64,000 nucleotides of DNA from Hermatobates lingyangjiaoensis (lineage: Eukaryota > Arthropoda > Insecta > Hemiptera > Hermatobatidae), in the NCBI GenBank assembly GCA_026182355.1, contig JAPFBL010000239.1:538501-602500 (forward strand), in the 5' to 3' direction. Below, one piece after another: positions 47,785 through 58,555 of the stretch. Position 1 is the first letter of the stretch. Every line of letters begins with the position of its first letter. Below the pieces are notes generated by a model that saw only the letters and a list, made by a program, of their open reading frames with translations, was not told the DNA's origin and made no database searches. The position numbers were made by a program, and so were the translations under genes.

Positions 47785-48073
47785 AAACATTGATCCTAAA
47801 AATACTAAGATATTTTATATTAGTACTGCGATTTAAGTTATCCATGGGGTCATGGGACAAAATGTGAAAAACTGTTGAAAAGCTCCTGAATATTCTCACA
47901 GTCCTTGCTAGGGTTCAATACAACGAGTTTTTCGAGTCACTTGGAAAAGTGCATATTATCATTAAGCTCGCTGAAAGTAAATTTTGCAAAGTACAATACC
48001 TCATTGGACATTCTCATAAAGAGATAAGAGTTTTCAGAATAGAAGAAAGAACACCTGACAGAATAATAGCCGT
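47785..48073. repeat. Direct repeat, copy 2
   Basis: Mate of 46425-46712. Confidence 0.65.
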
Positions 48074-48299
48074 AGTTCGCCCACGTCTAGTATAGAACAA
48101 GGCTAGTCCTCTAATTTAACCATTCATTTGACTATTATAACAAATTAATTCATAGACTTCCCACAGGAGAGAATCATTTCTAAAGGAGAAAAGGAGAAAA
48201 TAAGAAAAACGTCTTTTTAAGATGATATAATCCCATCAAGAATGAAGAAAGAATTTTGTAATATTTCCACATCTATAAGCATGTATTAATAATATTTGA

Positions 48300-48385
48300 A
48301 AGCATATTATATATATAATATATTATATTATAAATATATAATATAATATAAATTATATAATATATAAATATATTATAATATATAT

Positions 48386-48415
<30 letters not shown>
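48300..48415. repeat. TA-rich tract
   Basis: TA, AATATA and TATTATA repeats ending where the PLE fragment starts. Confidence 0.9.
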
Positions 48416-48416
<1 letters not shown>

Positions 48417-48797
48417 TTGTGTATTTTGGGAGCAGACCTTCAATCAAACATGTTTTATTAAAAATTATGCCAATTTTAACTTTTGTTCTTTTCCGAGTTA
48501 ATTTTTCAAGTTTTCTCACTATGGATTTCCACCTTTCTGGTAAAATATAAACTAATTGACCAAAAGATTTATTCTTGACTTCCATTTTATTCACTAAAGA
48601 AGTTTTAACCATTTGTATGTAATGTTAATTTGTTTGTTATGGTTAAAACTTCTTTAGTGAATAAAATGGAAGTCAAGAATAAATCTTTTGGTCAATTAGT
48701 TTATATTTTACCAGAAAGGTGGAAATCCATAGTGAGAAAACTTAAAAAATTAACTCGGAAAAGAACAAAAGTTAAAATTGGCATAATTTTTAATAAT
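48416..48797. mobile_element. PLE N-terminal region as an inverted pair
   Basis: Minus frame 48612-48416 and + frame 48636-48797 encode the same MVKTSLVNKMEVKNKS, LPERWKSIVRKLEKL, KVKIGIIFN. The minus copy continues KTCLIEGLLPKYTN; the + copy stops at FN. Each is cut by (TA)n. The arms meet head to head at their ATGs with a 25 bp spacer. Confidence 0.75.
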
Positions 48798-48799
48798 AT

Positions 48800-49345
48800 A
48801 TATATATATATATATATTGTTTTATACTGCAGTGGTCAATTTAACACTATCTTCTCAAGAAAAACTAAACGTATCATTGCATGAAAGGATGTCGCAATTT
48901 AAATCCTAAAACATGTTTGTTAAGATTGTATTTCAAAAAGCAAAGCTCTAATTTTAACCTCCATAGAGAGATTCACAAGTTATTCTTTGAATTTAAGTTT
49001 AATATTTAACTTTTATTTAAGTTTGAATTTTTTTTTTTAAATAACACAATAAGGAATGTAATAGCAAAGCGAGTTTTTAATAGATCGTAATACATAATTG
49101 AGGGATAGATTTACTGATGTTTTATGTTAATACAAATCTATTCATGTTTTGAATGGTGACGACTCTGATTTAAAATTTAAAACACTTATGATGGTGAACC
49201 CTGCTGCAATACTCATGATTCGTTGTTTGTTTGTTTTTTTGTGTGTTTTCCAAAGCCCACACTTATAAGGCTTTCATCATTTTAATGGTGTTGTTAGGAG
49301 GAAATTGTATCTTATTTCTTATTTGGCACCCATTTTAGTAAAGGG
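48800..49345. other. No gene recognised
   Basis: AT-rich sequence only. Confidence 0.4.
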
Positions 49346-49349
49346 CAAG

Positions 49350-49608
49350 CCATATTACCTGTTGATTCTACATTGGGAGTCCTAACATGTTGCATAACTC
49401 AAATGTATTTGGAGTAGGGGATCTTTAACGAGTACCTGACATCGTACAGGCTCAAGACCTTTCAGTCTTATAACGTGCTTTTCGATAGACGATGTGCTCA
49501 AATTCATTCACCTTTTAAGAAAATAAAGCGAGGATCAGGTGGGTATTGAACCCCGGACCTACCAGTTCAGAGGCGAGTACGTTAAGCACTGAGCTAACCT
49601 GACACTCT
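49350..49608 (-). mobile_element. tRNA-derived SINE, diverged
   Basis: Minus strand: GTTAGCTCAGTGCTTAACG, GGTTCAATACCC, ACGATGTCAGGTACTCGTTA, GTAGAATCAACAGG. Right (tail) end decayed. No duplication found. Confidence 0.75.
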
Positions 49609-50103
49609 ACTGATGATTTCTTGCGTTGTTCACTCTGGTTGAATAACAACACCTCGCTTTATATTCAAATGAGCACATTTTATTTTATTTATTTCTGCTC
49701 TTTAATTGTTAACAATCTCTTTTGAGATTAGATTAGTTGGAAAGGTCAGTAAAACTCCAGGCACCATCAATGTCATATCACTTTTATAAGTTAAATTATT
49801 TGACAATTCATTTTTTAAAGATTAGAAAAGTATTCAGTTTTCACTTCTTATCTGCTTGATTGAGTATACTACAGAGATAAGCCCTTCGAATCTCCTTGGT
49901 GTGTGAGTCTGTTATACCGATGTCGATTACATAAGACTGTCAGTAATTATTATTCGAATAATTGAATAACCATTGGAATGTGATGCCACTTCAAAACTTT
50001 TTCCGCAGAATAAAAACATTTTGTGTTTTTATGATTTAATTTAAGCCTTATTTGACTGGTTCAGAAGCAAATGGAATCAAGTCTGAAAACACTATAAGAT
50101 CCA

Positions 50104-50640
50104 ACCAATGGCCTAGCAAGGGGGAGGGACTATGGGGCGGCATTTTGAGGGTGTAAAAATAAAAAAAAAATTAAAATGATAAACAGCTAATGAAAATTTT
50201 GAAATTTTATGCCAAAATGAGTTTTTCAAGTCGTAATTGTTTTTATTTTTTATGTGTGCAATACTGTTTTTAAACGGATTTTTCAAATTAAACTGTATTA
50301 TTTGCAAAATAAAAACAAATGTATTTTAGATTTTAAAAAAACTATTTTTTTAAGTAGTTGAAAGTTTATTATATTTGTTTACATAGCCAGTTAAATTTAT
50401 TTAACAATTTTTGTATGATTTAAATTATACGTTTTAGTTTTAAAAAATCGTTGGTTTTCTTTGATGACGACTGTACATGTATACGAGTACTGTAATATGA
50501 TAAACTCTGACACTAATAACAGCAGGCTAAAATTAGATCCTTGATTGAAATTCCAGGACTTTGTGGAATTTTGAAGGTTAATGAATTATCTACAGCCAGT
50601 AGAAGGGGAGGGGGGGAATCTTATACCCCCCAGAGCGACA
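50104..50640 (-). mobile_element. hAT-type MITE family G, inverted copy
   Basis: Starts AATGGCCTAGCAAGGGGG and ends in a G-tract and TACCCCCCAGAGC. Contains the reverse of CTTTGATGACGACTG and ACGAGTACTGTAAT. Confidence 0.65.
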
Positions 50641-50855
50641 TAAATACGAGTACAAACACACTTACTGTTTCTAATTCTTGGTTGAACCGTCATCAGGAGA
50701 GTTGAGATAGGGACACCAAGTGCACTTGCGAAGCGTTGAGTTGGAGACCCAACTGTCGCTTCGCAAGTGCACTTGGTTTCGCTATCTCAACTACCCTGAT
50801 GACGGACGGTTCAACCGAATATAAGAGACAGTAAGTGTTTTCGTATCTTTATTCT
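50640..50855. mobile_element. Inverted-pair hairpin element, family A copy 4
   Basis: Arms meet near 50745 (GAGTTGGAGACCCAACT). CTGATGA at 50796 (+) and 50690-50696 (-). The right arm has a 4 bp insertion (CGGACGG) in helix II; the left is intact. Confidence 0.75.
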
Positions 50856-51570
50856 GTGTCTATAGTTTACGTTTATTGTCCTTTTGTATCATTTTCCTGT
50901 TGACAATTGTAATATATAATCGTATAGAGTACGATTCGTTTAAAGACTGGCCTATAGGGTAATTAGTTCAACTAACTGTTCTGGAACAAGGGTAAACAAA
51001 CTTTTAAAGGCTTTCTTAGGTTGATAAGGCTATTAAATAACAAACAACAAAATAAAGATAAATATTAAATTTGATTAAAGTGAGAAACATGGAAGGAGTA
51101 ACATTTGTGTGTTAGTGATACTCTAGGAACTTGTGTACTTTAACAAGCACTTCTTGAAAGGAAGAGGGACAGCTTTATTTGGATGAATATTACTCTTTCA
51201 TATAGGGCAAAACTTCTTGTTTTAAATAATTTTATTTTAGTGTAATTTTTATTTAATCAAATGAAAGTTATTATTGATAGTTATTAATCCAATTAATATT
51301 TTTCATGAATTTGTTATTTTATTCATTATGTTATGGGACTATAATAATATTTCTGAAAAAAGTGTAAACATAACGAAATAAAGTTGCAAGTATGGTTGTG
51401 TGAATGATTGTTTATCAAACTGGGGTTTTATAGGTGGACTCCAATAACAATATATATTCTGAATTTAATATATCCAGGTTCACAGTTGCAAACTAACTGA
51501 AACTGTATGTTTCATATGAACATAAATATATAATGTCTGTTAAGAGGCTAAAGTTAATTTGTCAAACGGA
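50856..51570. other. No gene recognised
   Basis: AT-rich, no supported structure. Confidence 0.4.
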
Positions 51571-51574
51571 TTTG

Positions 51575-52052
51575 TTAATCTCTCTATCTCTCTCTCTCAC
51601 TCTCTGTCTCCTTCTCTCTCTAACACTCTCTCTATCACCCATTCTCTCTCTCTTCCTCTCTAACACACTATCTCTATCACTCACTCTCTCTGTCTCACTC
51701 CTCCCCCCCTCTCTCTAACACTCTCTCTATCACTCATTCTCTCTCTCTTCCTCTCTAACACACTATCTCTATCACTCACTCTCTCTGTCTCACTCCTCCT
51801 CCCTCTCTCTCTAACACTCTCTCTATCACTCATTCTCTCTCTCTTCCTCTCTAATACACTATCTCTATCACTCACTCTCTCTGTCTCACTCCTCCCCTCT
51901 CTCTCTCTCTAACACTCTCTCTATCACTCATTCTCTCTCTCTTCCTCTCTAACACACTATCTCCATCACTCACTATCTCTGTATCACTCCTCTCCTCTCT
52001 CTCTCTAACACTCTCTCTATCACTCATTCTCTCTCTCCCTCTCTCTTGGTGA
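51575..52052. repeat. TC-rich minisatellite, about 105 bp unit
   Basis: About 4.5 units of CTAACACTCTCTCTATCACT, CATTCTCTCTCTCTTCCTC, TAACACACTATCTCTATCAC, CTCTGTCTCACTCCTCC, each with internal half-unit similarity. Confidence 0.9.
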
Positions 52053-52399
52053 AAGCTCTTTTTATCATTTAGGATCACTCTGTTTCACGCAGGAAGAATG
52101 TTTTTCTTTGTCATGACGAGATATTGACAATTACAATGTTTCTGCTGGTGGGGGAAAGGTCGAGCAACCCATACTTTGGAGGAGGCATTGTTTTATGTTC
52201 TATTTGTTTAATTTTTTAAACAATAACTATTTTATATTTTAATATTAATTTTTTATTTATTTAATTTTTTATTTATCAACAGTAAATGTTCAAAATAGAA
52301 GGCAAACGTGTGCCACTGGTATACAAAATTATAAACCAAATTTATTACTACTCTCATTAATAAGCATAAGTGTTTAATTTGTATGAGAGTTCAGTCTCT

Positions 52400-52640
52400 C
52401 GGATTAAAATATGACATCAGAGCACTCATAATGTATAATGCATTAAGCACCTTTCAGAACTATACTGTGCAAACAACACTCGTGCAACTAGAAGACAAAT
52501 CATTGAAGCATTAGGAACAACTTGATAATGTGCAGAACAAATGTATGCAGTTTTTGCAACGTACCATATATGGACTGCTCTGTTGACAAGTTACAATGAG
52601 GCTGGGAGTAGAATCAACTATTTAAAAAAACATCTATATC
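52400..52640 (+). pseudogene. Possible non-LTR reverse transcriptase fragment
   Basis: Reads QLDNVQNKCMQFLQRTIYGL, a stop, then QVTMRLGVESTI. VQNKCxRxxxG and GVxS words resemble the post-RT region of LINE ORF2. Weak. Confidence 0.35.
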
Positions 52641-52644
52641 TAGA

Positions 52645-52852
52645 AAAACTCTCTCTCCCACCCACTCTCTATCTCTCTATCTAACTCTGTCACTCACTCC
52701 TCTTTCTCTTTCCCTCTCTGTCTCCCATTCTCTATCTATCTATCTATCTATCCATCTATCTATATCTGTCTTCCTCTCTCTCTATTTCTGTCTCCCTCCC
52801 TCCCTTCCTCACTCTTTCTCTCTATATCAGTCTCCCTCTCTCTCTATTTCTG

Positions 52853-52893
<41 letters not shown>

Positions 52894-53092
52894 ATTTCTC
52901 TCTCTCTATATATATATCTATCTCCCTCTCTCTCTATGTCTGTCTCCCTCTCTCTCTATTTCTGTCTCCCTCTCTCTCCCCTCTCTCTGTCTCACTCTCT
53001 CTCTACCTCTGTTTTCCTCTCTCTATATCTGTAGCCCTCCCTACCTCTTTCTCTCTATCACCTACTCTCTCTTTTTCTGTCTCCTCTCTCTC

Positions 53093-53130
<38 letters not shown>

Positions 53131-53148
53131 TCTCTGTCTGTCTCTCTG
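52645..53148. repeat. TC-rich low-complexity tract
   Basis: Interrupted (TC)n and (TATC)n, with no fixed long unit visible. Confidence 0.9.
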
Positions 53149-53277
53149 GCACGTATGTGACACTTTCAAAGTCTCACTTGTTCATACAAAAACTAGACAG
53201 TTGTTATTGGAGTCCAAAGACTATATTTTTCTTATAAAAAATCTTTAATATAATACTTAGTTTTTCTGTTTCAAAAT

Positions 53278-53345
53278 GTTATACTTCTGCCTATGAAAAA
53301 GGTTTTAAATAAAAACTGAAACGTTGGCAATGAGAGTTCAATTTG
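53278..53345 (+). mobile_element. PLE pseudo-LTR family P fragment
   Basis: CTATGAAAAAGG, helix, AAACTGAAACGTTGGCAATG. Ends before the ATCCTGG block. Confidence 0.65.
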
Positions 53346-53370
53346 AACCTTAACAACTAACCTGTTCTGT

Positions 53371-53435
53371 TTTGCTTGTTTGAGTAAAAAAAAAAAAAAC
53401 ACTGTGTACTCAAACAAGCAAAACAGAACATAACC
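53371..53435. repeat. Short perfect inverted repeat
   Basis: GTTCTGTTTTGCTTGTTTGA and its inverse, separated by an A-tract. Confidence 0.8.
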
Positions 53436-53724
53436 GTAAAGAAACCTCCCAGAAAACAAATAGTAACCATCATGAAACAGTATTAAAGAAGAATGCTGCA
53501 ACATAAACAGATTTCCAAGGTAATCAAATAGTGATCTCTATACTTATGCAATAATTCTAAAGCAATAGAATAATTATAAAAATATCCTTATGTTAATGTA
53601 TAACAAAATAATCCAGAGTCGTAATAACTGTTTTATCAAAAAATTCCTCTTTGTTACCGAACATATTAAAATGTAATAAATTACCAAATAGTAGTAATAG
53701 TAGTGCTAATTGTAAAACAATCAT

Positions 53725-53780
53725 GTTGTAGCCCTGAAGATGACATAAATATATGTCGAAACGTCGGCAAATGGACTAGT
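53725..53780 (+). repeat. Single hammerhead-like core, family Q
   Basis: CTGAAGA 53734, T, GACATA 53742 / TATGTC 53752 with loop AATA, GAA 53758, ACGT, C. The most canonical single core in the window; its 3' half matches the one before the PLE ORF at 47035. Confidence 0.65.
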
Positions 53781-53830
53781 TTTTATCATTGGACCTCAAA
53801 CCTCAAGAAAATTACATCATATATATATAT

Positions 53831-53867
<37 letters not shown>

Positions 53868-53873
<6 letters not shown>

Positions 53874-53953
53874 TATTTGACCTTCCATTTAATATTTCAA
53901 CCCTTTTAACGGTCGTCCTCAGGAAAGGAAGTAGAGTGACTAGAATCCGAAAG

Positions 53954-53960
<7 letters not shown>
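53868..53960 (-). repeat. Single hammerhead-like core, family S
   Basis: Minus strand CTGAGGA (53916-53922), C, GACC/GGTT helix, GAA, ATAT. Between (TA)n tracts. Confidence 0.55.
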
Positions 53961-53984
<24 letters not shown>

Positions 53985-53990
<6 letters not shown>

Positions 53991-54138
53991 GATCAAACAA
54001 CAATATGAAAATGGAAAAAAGAATAATATCTATCAACCGTAACAAGCGATCTTCATCAGGGTCAAAAACGCAACGTCTTTTCTTTTTATACTGTGGTTCG
54101 ATCATTGATTGTTTTTCACTTATTTATGTGAAATCTTG

Positions 54139-54140
<2 letters not shown>
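53985..54140. mobile_element. Family B copy 8
   Basis: Left arm with CTGATGA on the minus strand (54053-54059). The right arm is lost, but the long terminus (CACTTATTTATGTGAAATC) is kept. Set in (TA)n. Confidence 0.7.
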
Positions 54141-54170
<30 letters not shown>

Positions 54171-54239
54171 TTATGTGTGTGTTTGTGTGTTTGTGTGTGC
54201 GTAAGCTGCTTTTGTGTTTATGTACGTAGAGGTGGATTC

Positions 54240-54290
54240 TCTCTCTCTCTCTCTCTCTCTCACTCTCTCTCTCTCTCTCCCACTCTTCTC
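54240..54290. repeat. (TC)n microsatellite
   Basis: CT repeats 54237-54280. Confidence 0.9.
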
Positions 54291-54324
54291 AACCCCTCAT
54301 CAGATGTGTCCTGCATCTAGTGTT

Positions 54325-54420
54325 TCAGTTAGGTTTTTGACTCTGATGAAGACCGCTTGTTACGGTTGAAAGATCTTAGTCTTGTTTTTCCATTTTTGTA
54401 TTGTTGTTTGATCATTGATA
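54325..54420 (+). mobile_element. Family B copy 9, right arm only
   Basis: CTGATGA, A, GACCG..CGGTT, GAA, AGATCT, then TTGTTGTTTGATCATTGA into (TA)n. Confidence 0.7.
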
Positions 54421-54499
54421 TATATATATATATATATATACATATGTTCCCTCTCTTTCTATCTCAGCTTCCTCTCTCTCTATCTTCCTCTCTCTATTC

Positions 54500-55200
54500 A
54501 TTTGATATATTTCAATTTTCATGTGGTTCTACTACCTTAAGCATGAACATTGTGTTATAAAAGCTTAATTTTTATAGGGTTGTTTTAAAAAGTAGAGTAA
54601 ATGCCACTCAGTAACCGAGAGCACATCTATATTCGGTTTATATTAATAACAGTAAAGTGGAAGTGTAGTCCAAAAGCAGTGTTGGTCAAACTGTGAGAAG
54701 AGGCCGATACTAGTTGTTTGAGAGCTCCAGTGGCAACACTGGGAGTGTTGCTTCTGCATGATTTATCACCTGCATTATTCATATGACGTGGCATCAGTAA
54801 TGCGACATGATTACCTCTAGACGAAACCAAGAGCCATTATTAATCGGTAATAACAGGCTTGTTTTGGTTAGTTGTGAATGAGACACTTGTAATATTTGAA
54901 GAATGCATTAATAAAGACGAGTACTGGCCACTGAATGGTCTTTGAGGGTGACCTCACTTAACACAGCTCTCCTCGTAATAGCACAGAGCTAGAATTCCAA
55001 GAAAATGTCATCACAAACTAATTTTAAATGTTATCGTTTTATAAATCCAGTAGCTGTTTCGACCTGTATGACTCTATATTACTACCTCCACATTAAAATG
55101 ATGATAAAACATGTAAAACAGTAATTACAAAAGCCAATCAGTATTATATTAAAACAATTATCAAACAATTACGTGAAACAGTTTAAAGTTGGCTACAAGC
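54500..55200. other. No gene recognised
   Basis: Mixed sequence, no supported frame. Confidence 0.4.
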
Positions 55201-55204
55201 AAGT

Positions 55205-55380
55205 GCTCTTATACTTCCCATTACTTCTGATAATGTGTGGGTGGGTGAGTATGTATCCAAAGTTTGTGATCACGCTACGGTCCAGAATCTTTGCTGGATT
55301 AAGTTGATATTTTACACAAAAATGGCCCTCACAGATGAGCCCTATTGTTTGATGGATAAGCCACTTTTTTTTTTGCCAAA
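55205..55380. repeat. Dispersed repeat, copy 3 (inverted)
   Basis: GTGGGTGGGTGAGTATGT, CACGCTACGGTCCAGAATCT and AAGTTGATATTTTACACAAA are the inverse of words at 12860-12980. Confidence 0.6.
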
Positions 55381-56667
55381 AACCTGTTTTTAGACAACAT
55401 CCAAATACCAAATTTTGGTATATCCTTTAGGTTACAAATGCAATAAAAGAAAAAATATATTCAGATTTTTAAAACAACAGGAAATACTTTTTTTTCAATA
55501 AAATGTAAAAATTTGACTTATAATTCAATCTGAAATATTGTGAAAGCGATATAAGCTATACCGTTTAACGCATAATTTACATGTTATGACGGATTTGTCT
55601 AACAAAATTCTCTAATCTATCTATATTTTGCACAACTCAATAAAATTTAATATCAGATTTACATTGATTATCAATTTGTGGAATATGAGTACAGTATTAT
55701 GGAATAAGTTCTGGTGTTGTGACATGGATGGGAGAAGTATGTGTTCTCGTAAGCGGAGAATTTACAATCTGAGAAACGAAGCAAAATCCTGATTTTTATT
55801 GAAATAAGATACTGGTTTTATGAGTATAAAGTCTAATGAAATAATTATATTCATCAGTAAATAAATGATGTTTAGTGCCTCGTGGGTGGCTGTTACTGAT
55901 TTTGAGTAAAGAACCTCAAATAAATTTTAAAGTTTATAAAATTTAAACTTTAGTTATAATATCATACTCATTTCGGATTTCTTGCTATCTGCAGGAAAGC
56001 AGAAGTAGACAAGGAATACAAAACACAGCAGTGGAGACGTCAAAGTGTCCACCGACCGATCGAAGTTTTAAATGTATTGAATATATCAAAAGTACTGAAA
56101 GTATTAATGTATCGTATTCAAACCTATTTAATAAAGGATGATTTGAACGATAAGAAATTTTACAACTTAATTTATTAGTAGTTGGTAACACTGAATGGTA
56201 GTTGGTAAGACTGATTGGAAGTTACTAACACTGATGAGTAGTTGGTGAAACTGAATTTTTTGAGTGAATCTACTGAAATAAAATTGATGTTTAGAGGTTT
56301 AATAAAAAGTTCTTAAATAATTTAATAATGGTTAATTTGTCTCATAAAATGCTCAATCAAGCTGTATGTTGCACCCATAAACAAAACTTAGCATCAGACG
56401 TACATTTCTTTGTGTTTATGAATCATATTAATTTTGGTAATATTGAAGTGTGAGGTATGGACTCTTTTCTCAAGAAAGAGGAGTTATGTTTGTTGACAAA
56501 TACAGTTTTTTCACTATTCCAGTCTAATAGTTCATATCAATAATTTTCAAAAATTAGAATCTCTCAGCTATTAAAGCTTTAAATTATACTGAATAGCTGG
56601 CTTTGACTTTGAGTTGAGTATGTAAAACTGGCTGATTAGTAATATACTTTTTCTCAATAGACACTCA
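55381..56667. other. No gene recognised
   Basis: AT-rich. 56178-56245 has three diverged units of TAGTTGGTAACACTGAATGG. Confidence 0.45.
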
Positions 56668-57095
56668 GCAATCTTATAACAGAGTACAGCTCGCGGGAAA
56701 AAGGTAACACTCGCTCAGAGTGAATTGGAATATATGATATTTGACAAAGGGAAAGAAAAGTGATTTTTATGAAATACTAAGAAGCTATAAAATTCTCAGT
56801 ATAATAATTCTATAAAAGACCAAAAATGTAAAGCATAATTCATAATTGAAAGCATTTTTTGAAAAATAATAAATATAAATATCCTACATCTTAAAATAAA
56901 AATTAACTTAAACCAAAATTTGTTCTTAGATGTTTCTGACATTTTCCAGACAAAATAGGAATATTTTCAAGTTTTAAATGGGAAAAATTTGTCTTAAATA
57001 TTCAATGTAGAAGGAGGTCAGGTAAACTATGTAAAAGATCCAATGGTTATTGGAACAAAAGCATGTTCTCCTGTAAGAGATTATTTCATAACATG
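56668..57095. repeat. Dispersed 430 bp repeat, copy 2
   Basis: Direct mate of 29185-29615. Confidence 0.65.
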
Positions 57096-57347
57096 AAATC
57101 TACACTTTCGATTTTCAAATTTGTTATTACTGCTGTAGTTATACTAACGGTATTATTACAAACGATATTTGTTTTCACAAGATTAAACTGAATGTGGCAT
57201 GATTGAACTTATGCTCTTTTGTCATTATACTTTACAACACTATTTGCCATTTAATTAAAGATCTTGTTTAGAGTCTCAGGGATCATAGTGCTAGCTATAT
57301 TAACATATTACAATAACAAATCAGTTTCAATGAGGTTAGGTGTAAGA

Positions 57348-57867
57348 GGGCCAGGTCAGCTCAGTGGTTAAGTACTCGCCTCTGAACTGATAGGACCAGG
57401 GTTCGATCCCCACCTGGCCCTCGATTTATTCATGGGTGAGGTGAATAAATCTGAGCACGTCGTCTCTCGGATAAGGATGTTAAACCGTTGGTCCTGAGCC
57501 TGTACGATGTCAGATACTTGTTAAAGATCCCCTACTCTTTAACTATTATCATACTGGGATAAATCAAAGTCCCCACAAATAAAAATAAAGCTTGTTTTAT
57601 TCTACGAGCATTCAGCTGGTGAACTCTATCTCACATGACCTAAATTCTTCAGTTCAACAGTTGACTCTGGTCTGGTCCTCTATTCCTTCATTCTTTTTTT
57701 CACTGTACTGTATAAATTCCTGTTGCTTTTGTAAACTTGAGTTAGGCAAAATTTAGGACTCCCACTGTAGAATCAATCTTGATTGTGTGGTATCACAAAG
57801 GGCCAATGTTCGGCTTACATGTGTTCCCTTGTGGGACTACCACTGCAACCTTACCTAACCTAACCTA
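57348..57867 (+). mobile_element. tRNA-derived SINE with inserted segment and AACCT tail
   Basis: A box CAGCTCAGTGGTTAAG, B box GGTTCGATCCCC, GAATAAATCTGAGCACGTCG. About 170 bp of foreign sequence follows (57540-57735, itself with ACCTAAATTC), then the normal body resumes at GAGTTAGGCAAAATTTAGGA and ends CCTTACCTAACCTAACCTA. Confidence 0.8.
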
Positions 57868-58196
57868 GACATTGTACGCACATAAGAGGATTATGAGTTT
57901 TATGAGCTCGAAAAAATGCTAAAAAAAGTTTTACGTGAGAAAAGTTTGACGGTTACCTTGCTTCATTACCTAACAGAGAGGAGTCTTTTGTATATTACCT
58001 TCTTTTGCATTAACTCTATTTTTCTTATATACCAACAATCAAATTTATTTAATTCTAAAAATATGAATTTATTATTATTATAAGTACATCACTTATTTGT
58101 TTTTAATATTTCATTTTACTAATTTATTTTACCAAAGCCTGACATATTAGCTAGTGCATTTATAAATACCACGGTATTAAAATACATATAAATTAT
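57868..58196. other. No gene recognised
   Basis: AT-rich. Confidence 0.4.
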
Positions 58197-58555
58197 TCTA
58201 ACGTAGTGCAATCAGTTATTATATAAAATTTACTCATTGTAGGGTAAAAAGCTAATGAAATAGTCTCCACATATAAAAATGTAATCGTATAAACAACGCG
58301 TTTCGAACACGTAGTGTTCTTCTTCTGGCTTAAACTAAATACAATGTCTTGAGGGAGTTGACATTGACAACTCTCTGAAGACATTGTATTTTTTAGTTAA
58401 TGTCTGAAGAAGTACACTACGTGTTCGAAACACTTTGTTTATACGATTAAATTTTTCTATGTTGAGACCATTTCATTAGCTTTTTACCCTACCACATGAA
58501 CCCTACCCTGCCAGTAAATACCTCATAATAACTGATTGCACTACGTTAGAATTTG
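58197..58555. mobile_element. Inverted-pair hairpin element, family D copy 4, both long ends
   Basis: Both termini are long: TTCTAACGTAGTGCAATCAG and its inverse. Left core on minus strand intact (GAACACTACGTGTTCGAAAC), right CTGAAGA with CACTACGTGTTC and GAAAC. Unlike the other copies there is no short end and no clear duplication. Confidence 0.8.

Noticed and set aside
51533..52078. Ser/Leu- and Arg/Glu-rich frames
   Set aside because: Products of the TC-rich minisatellite.
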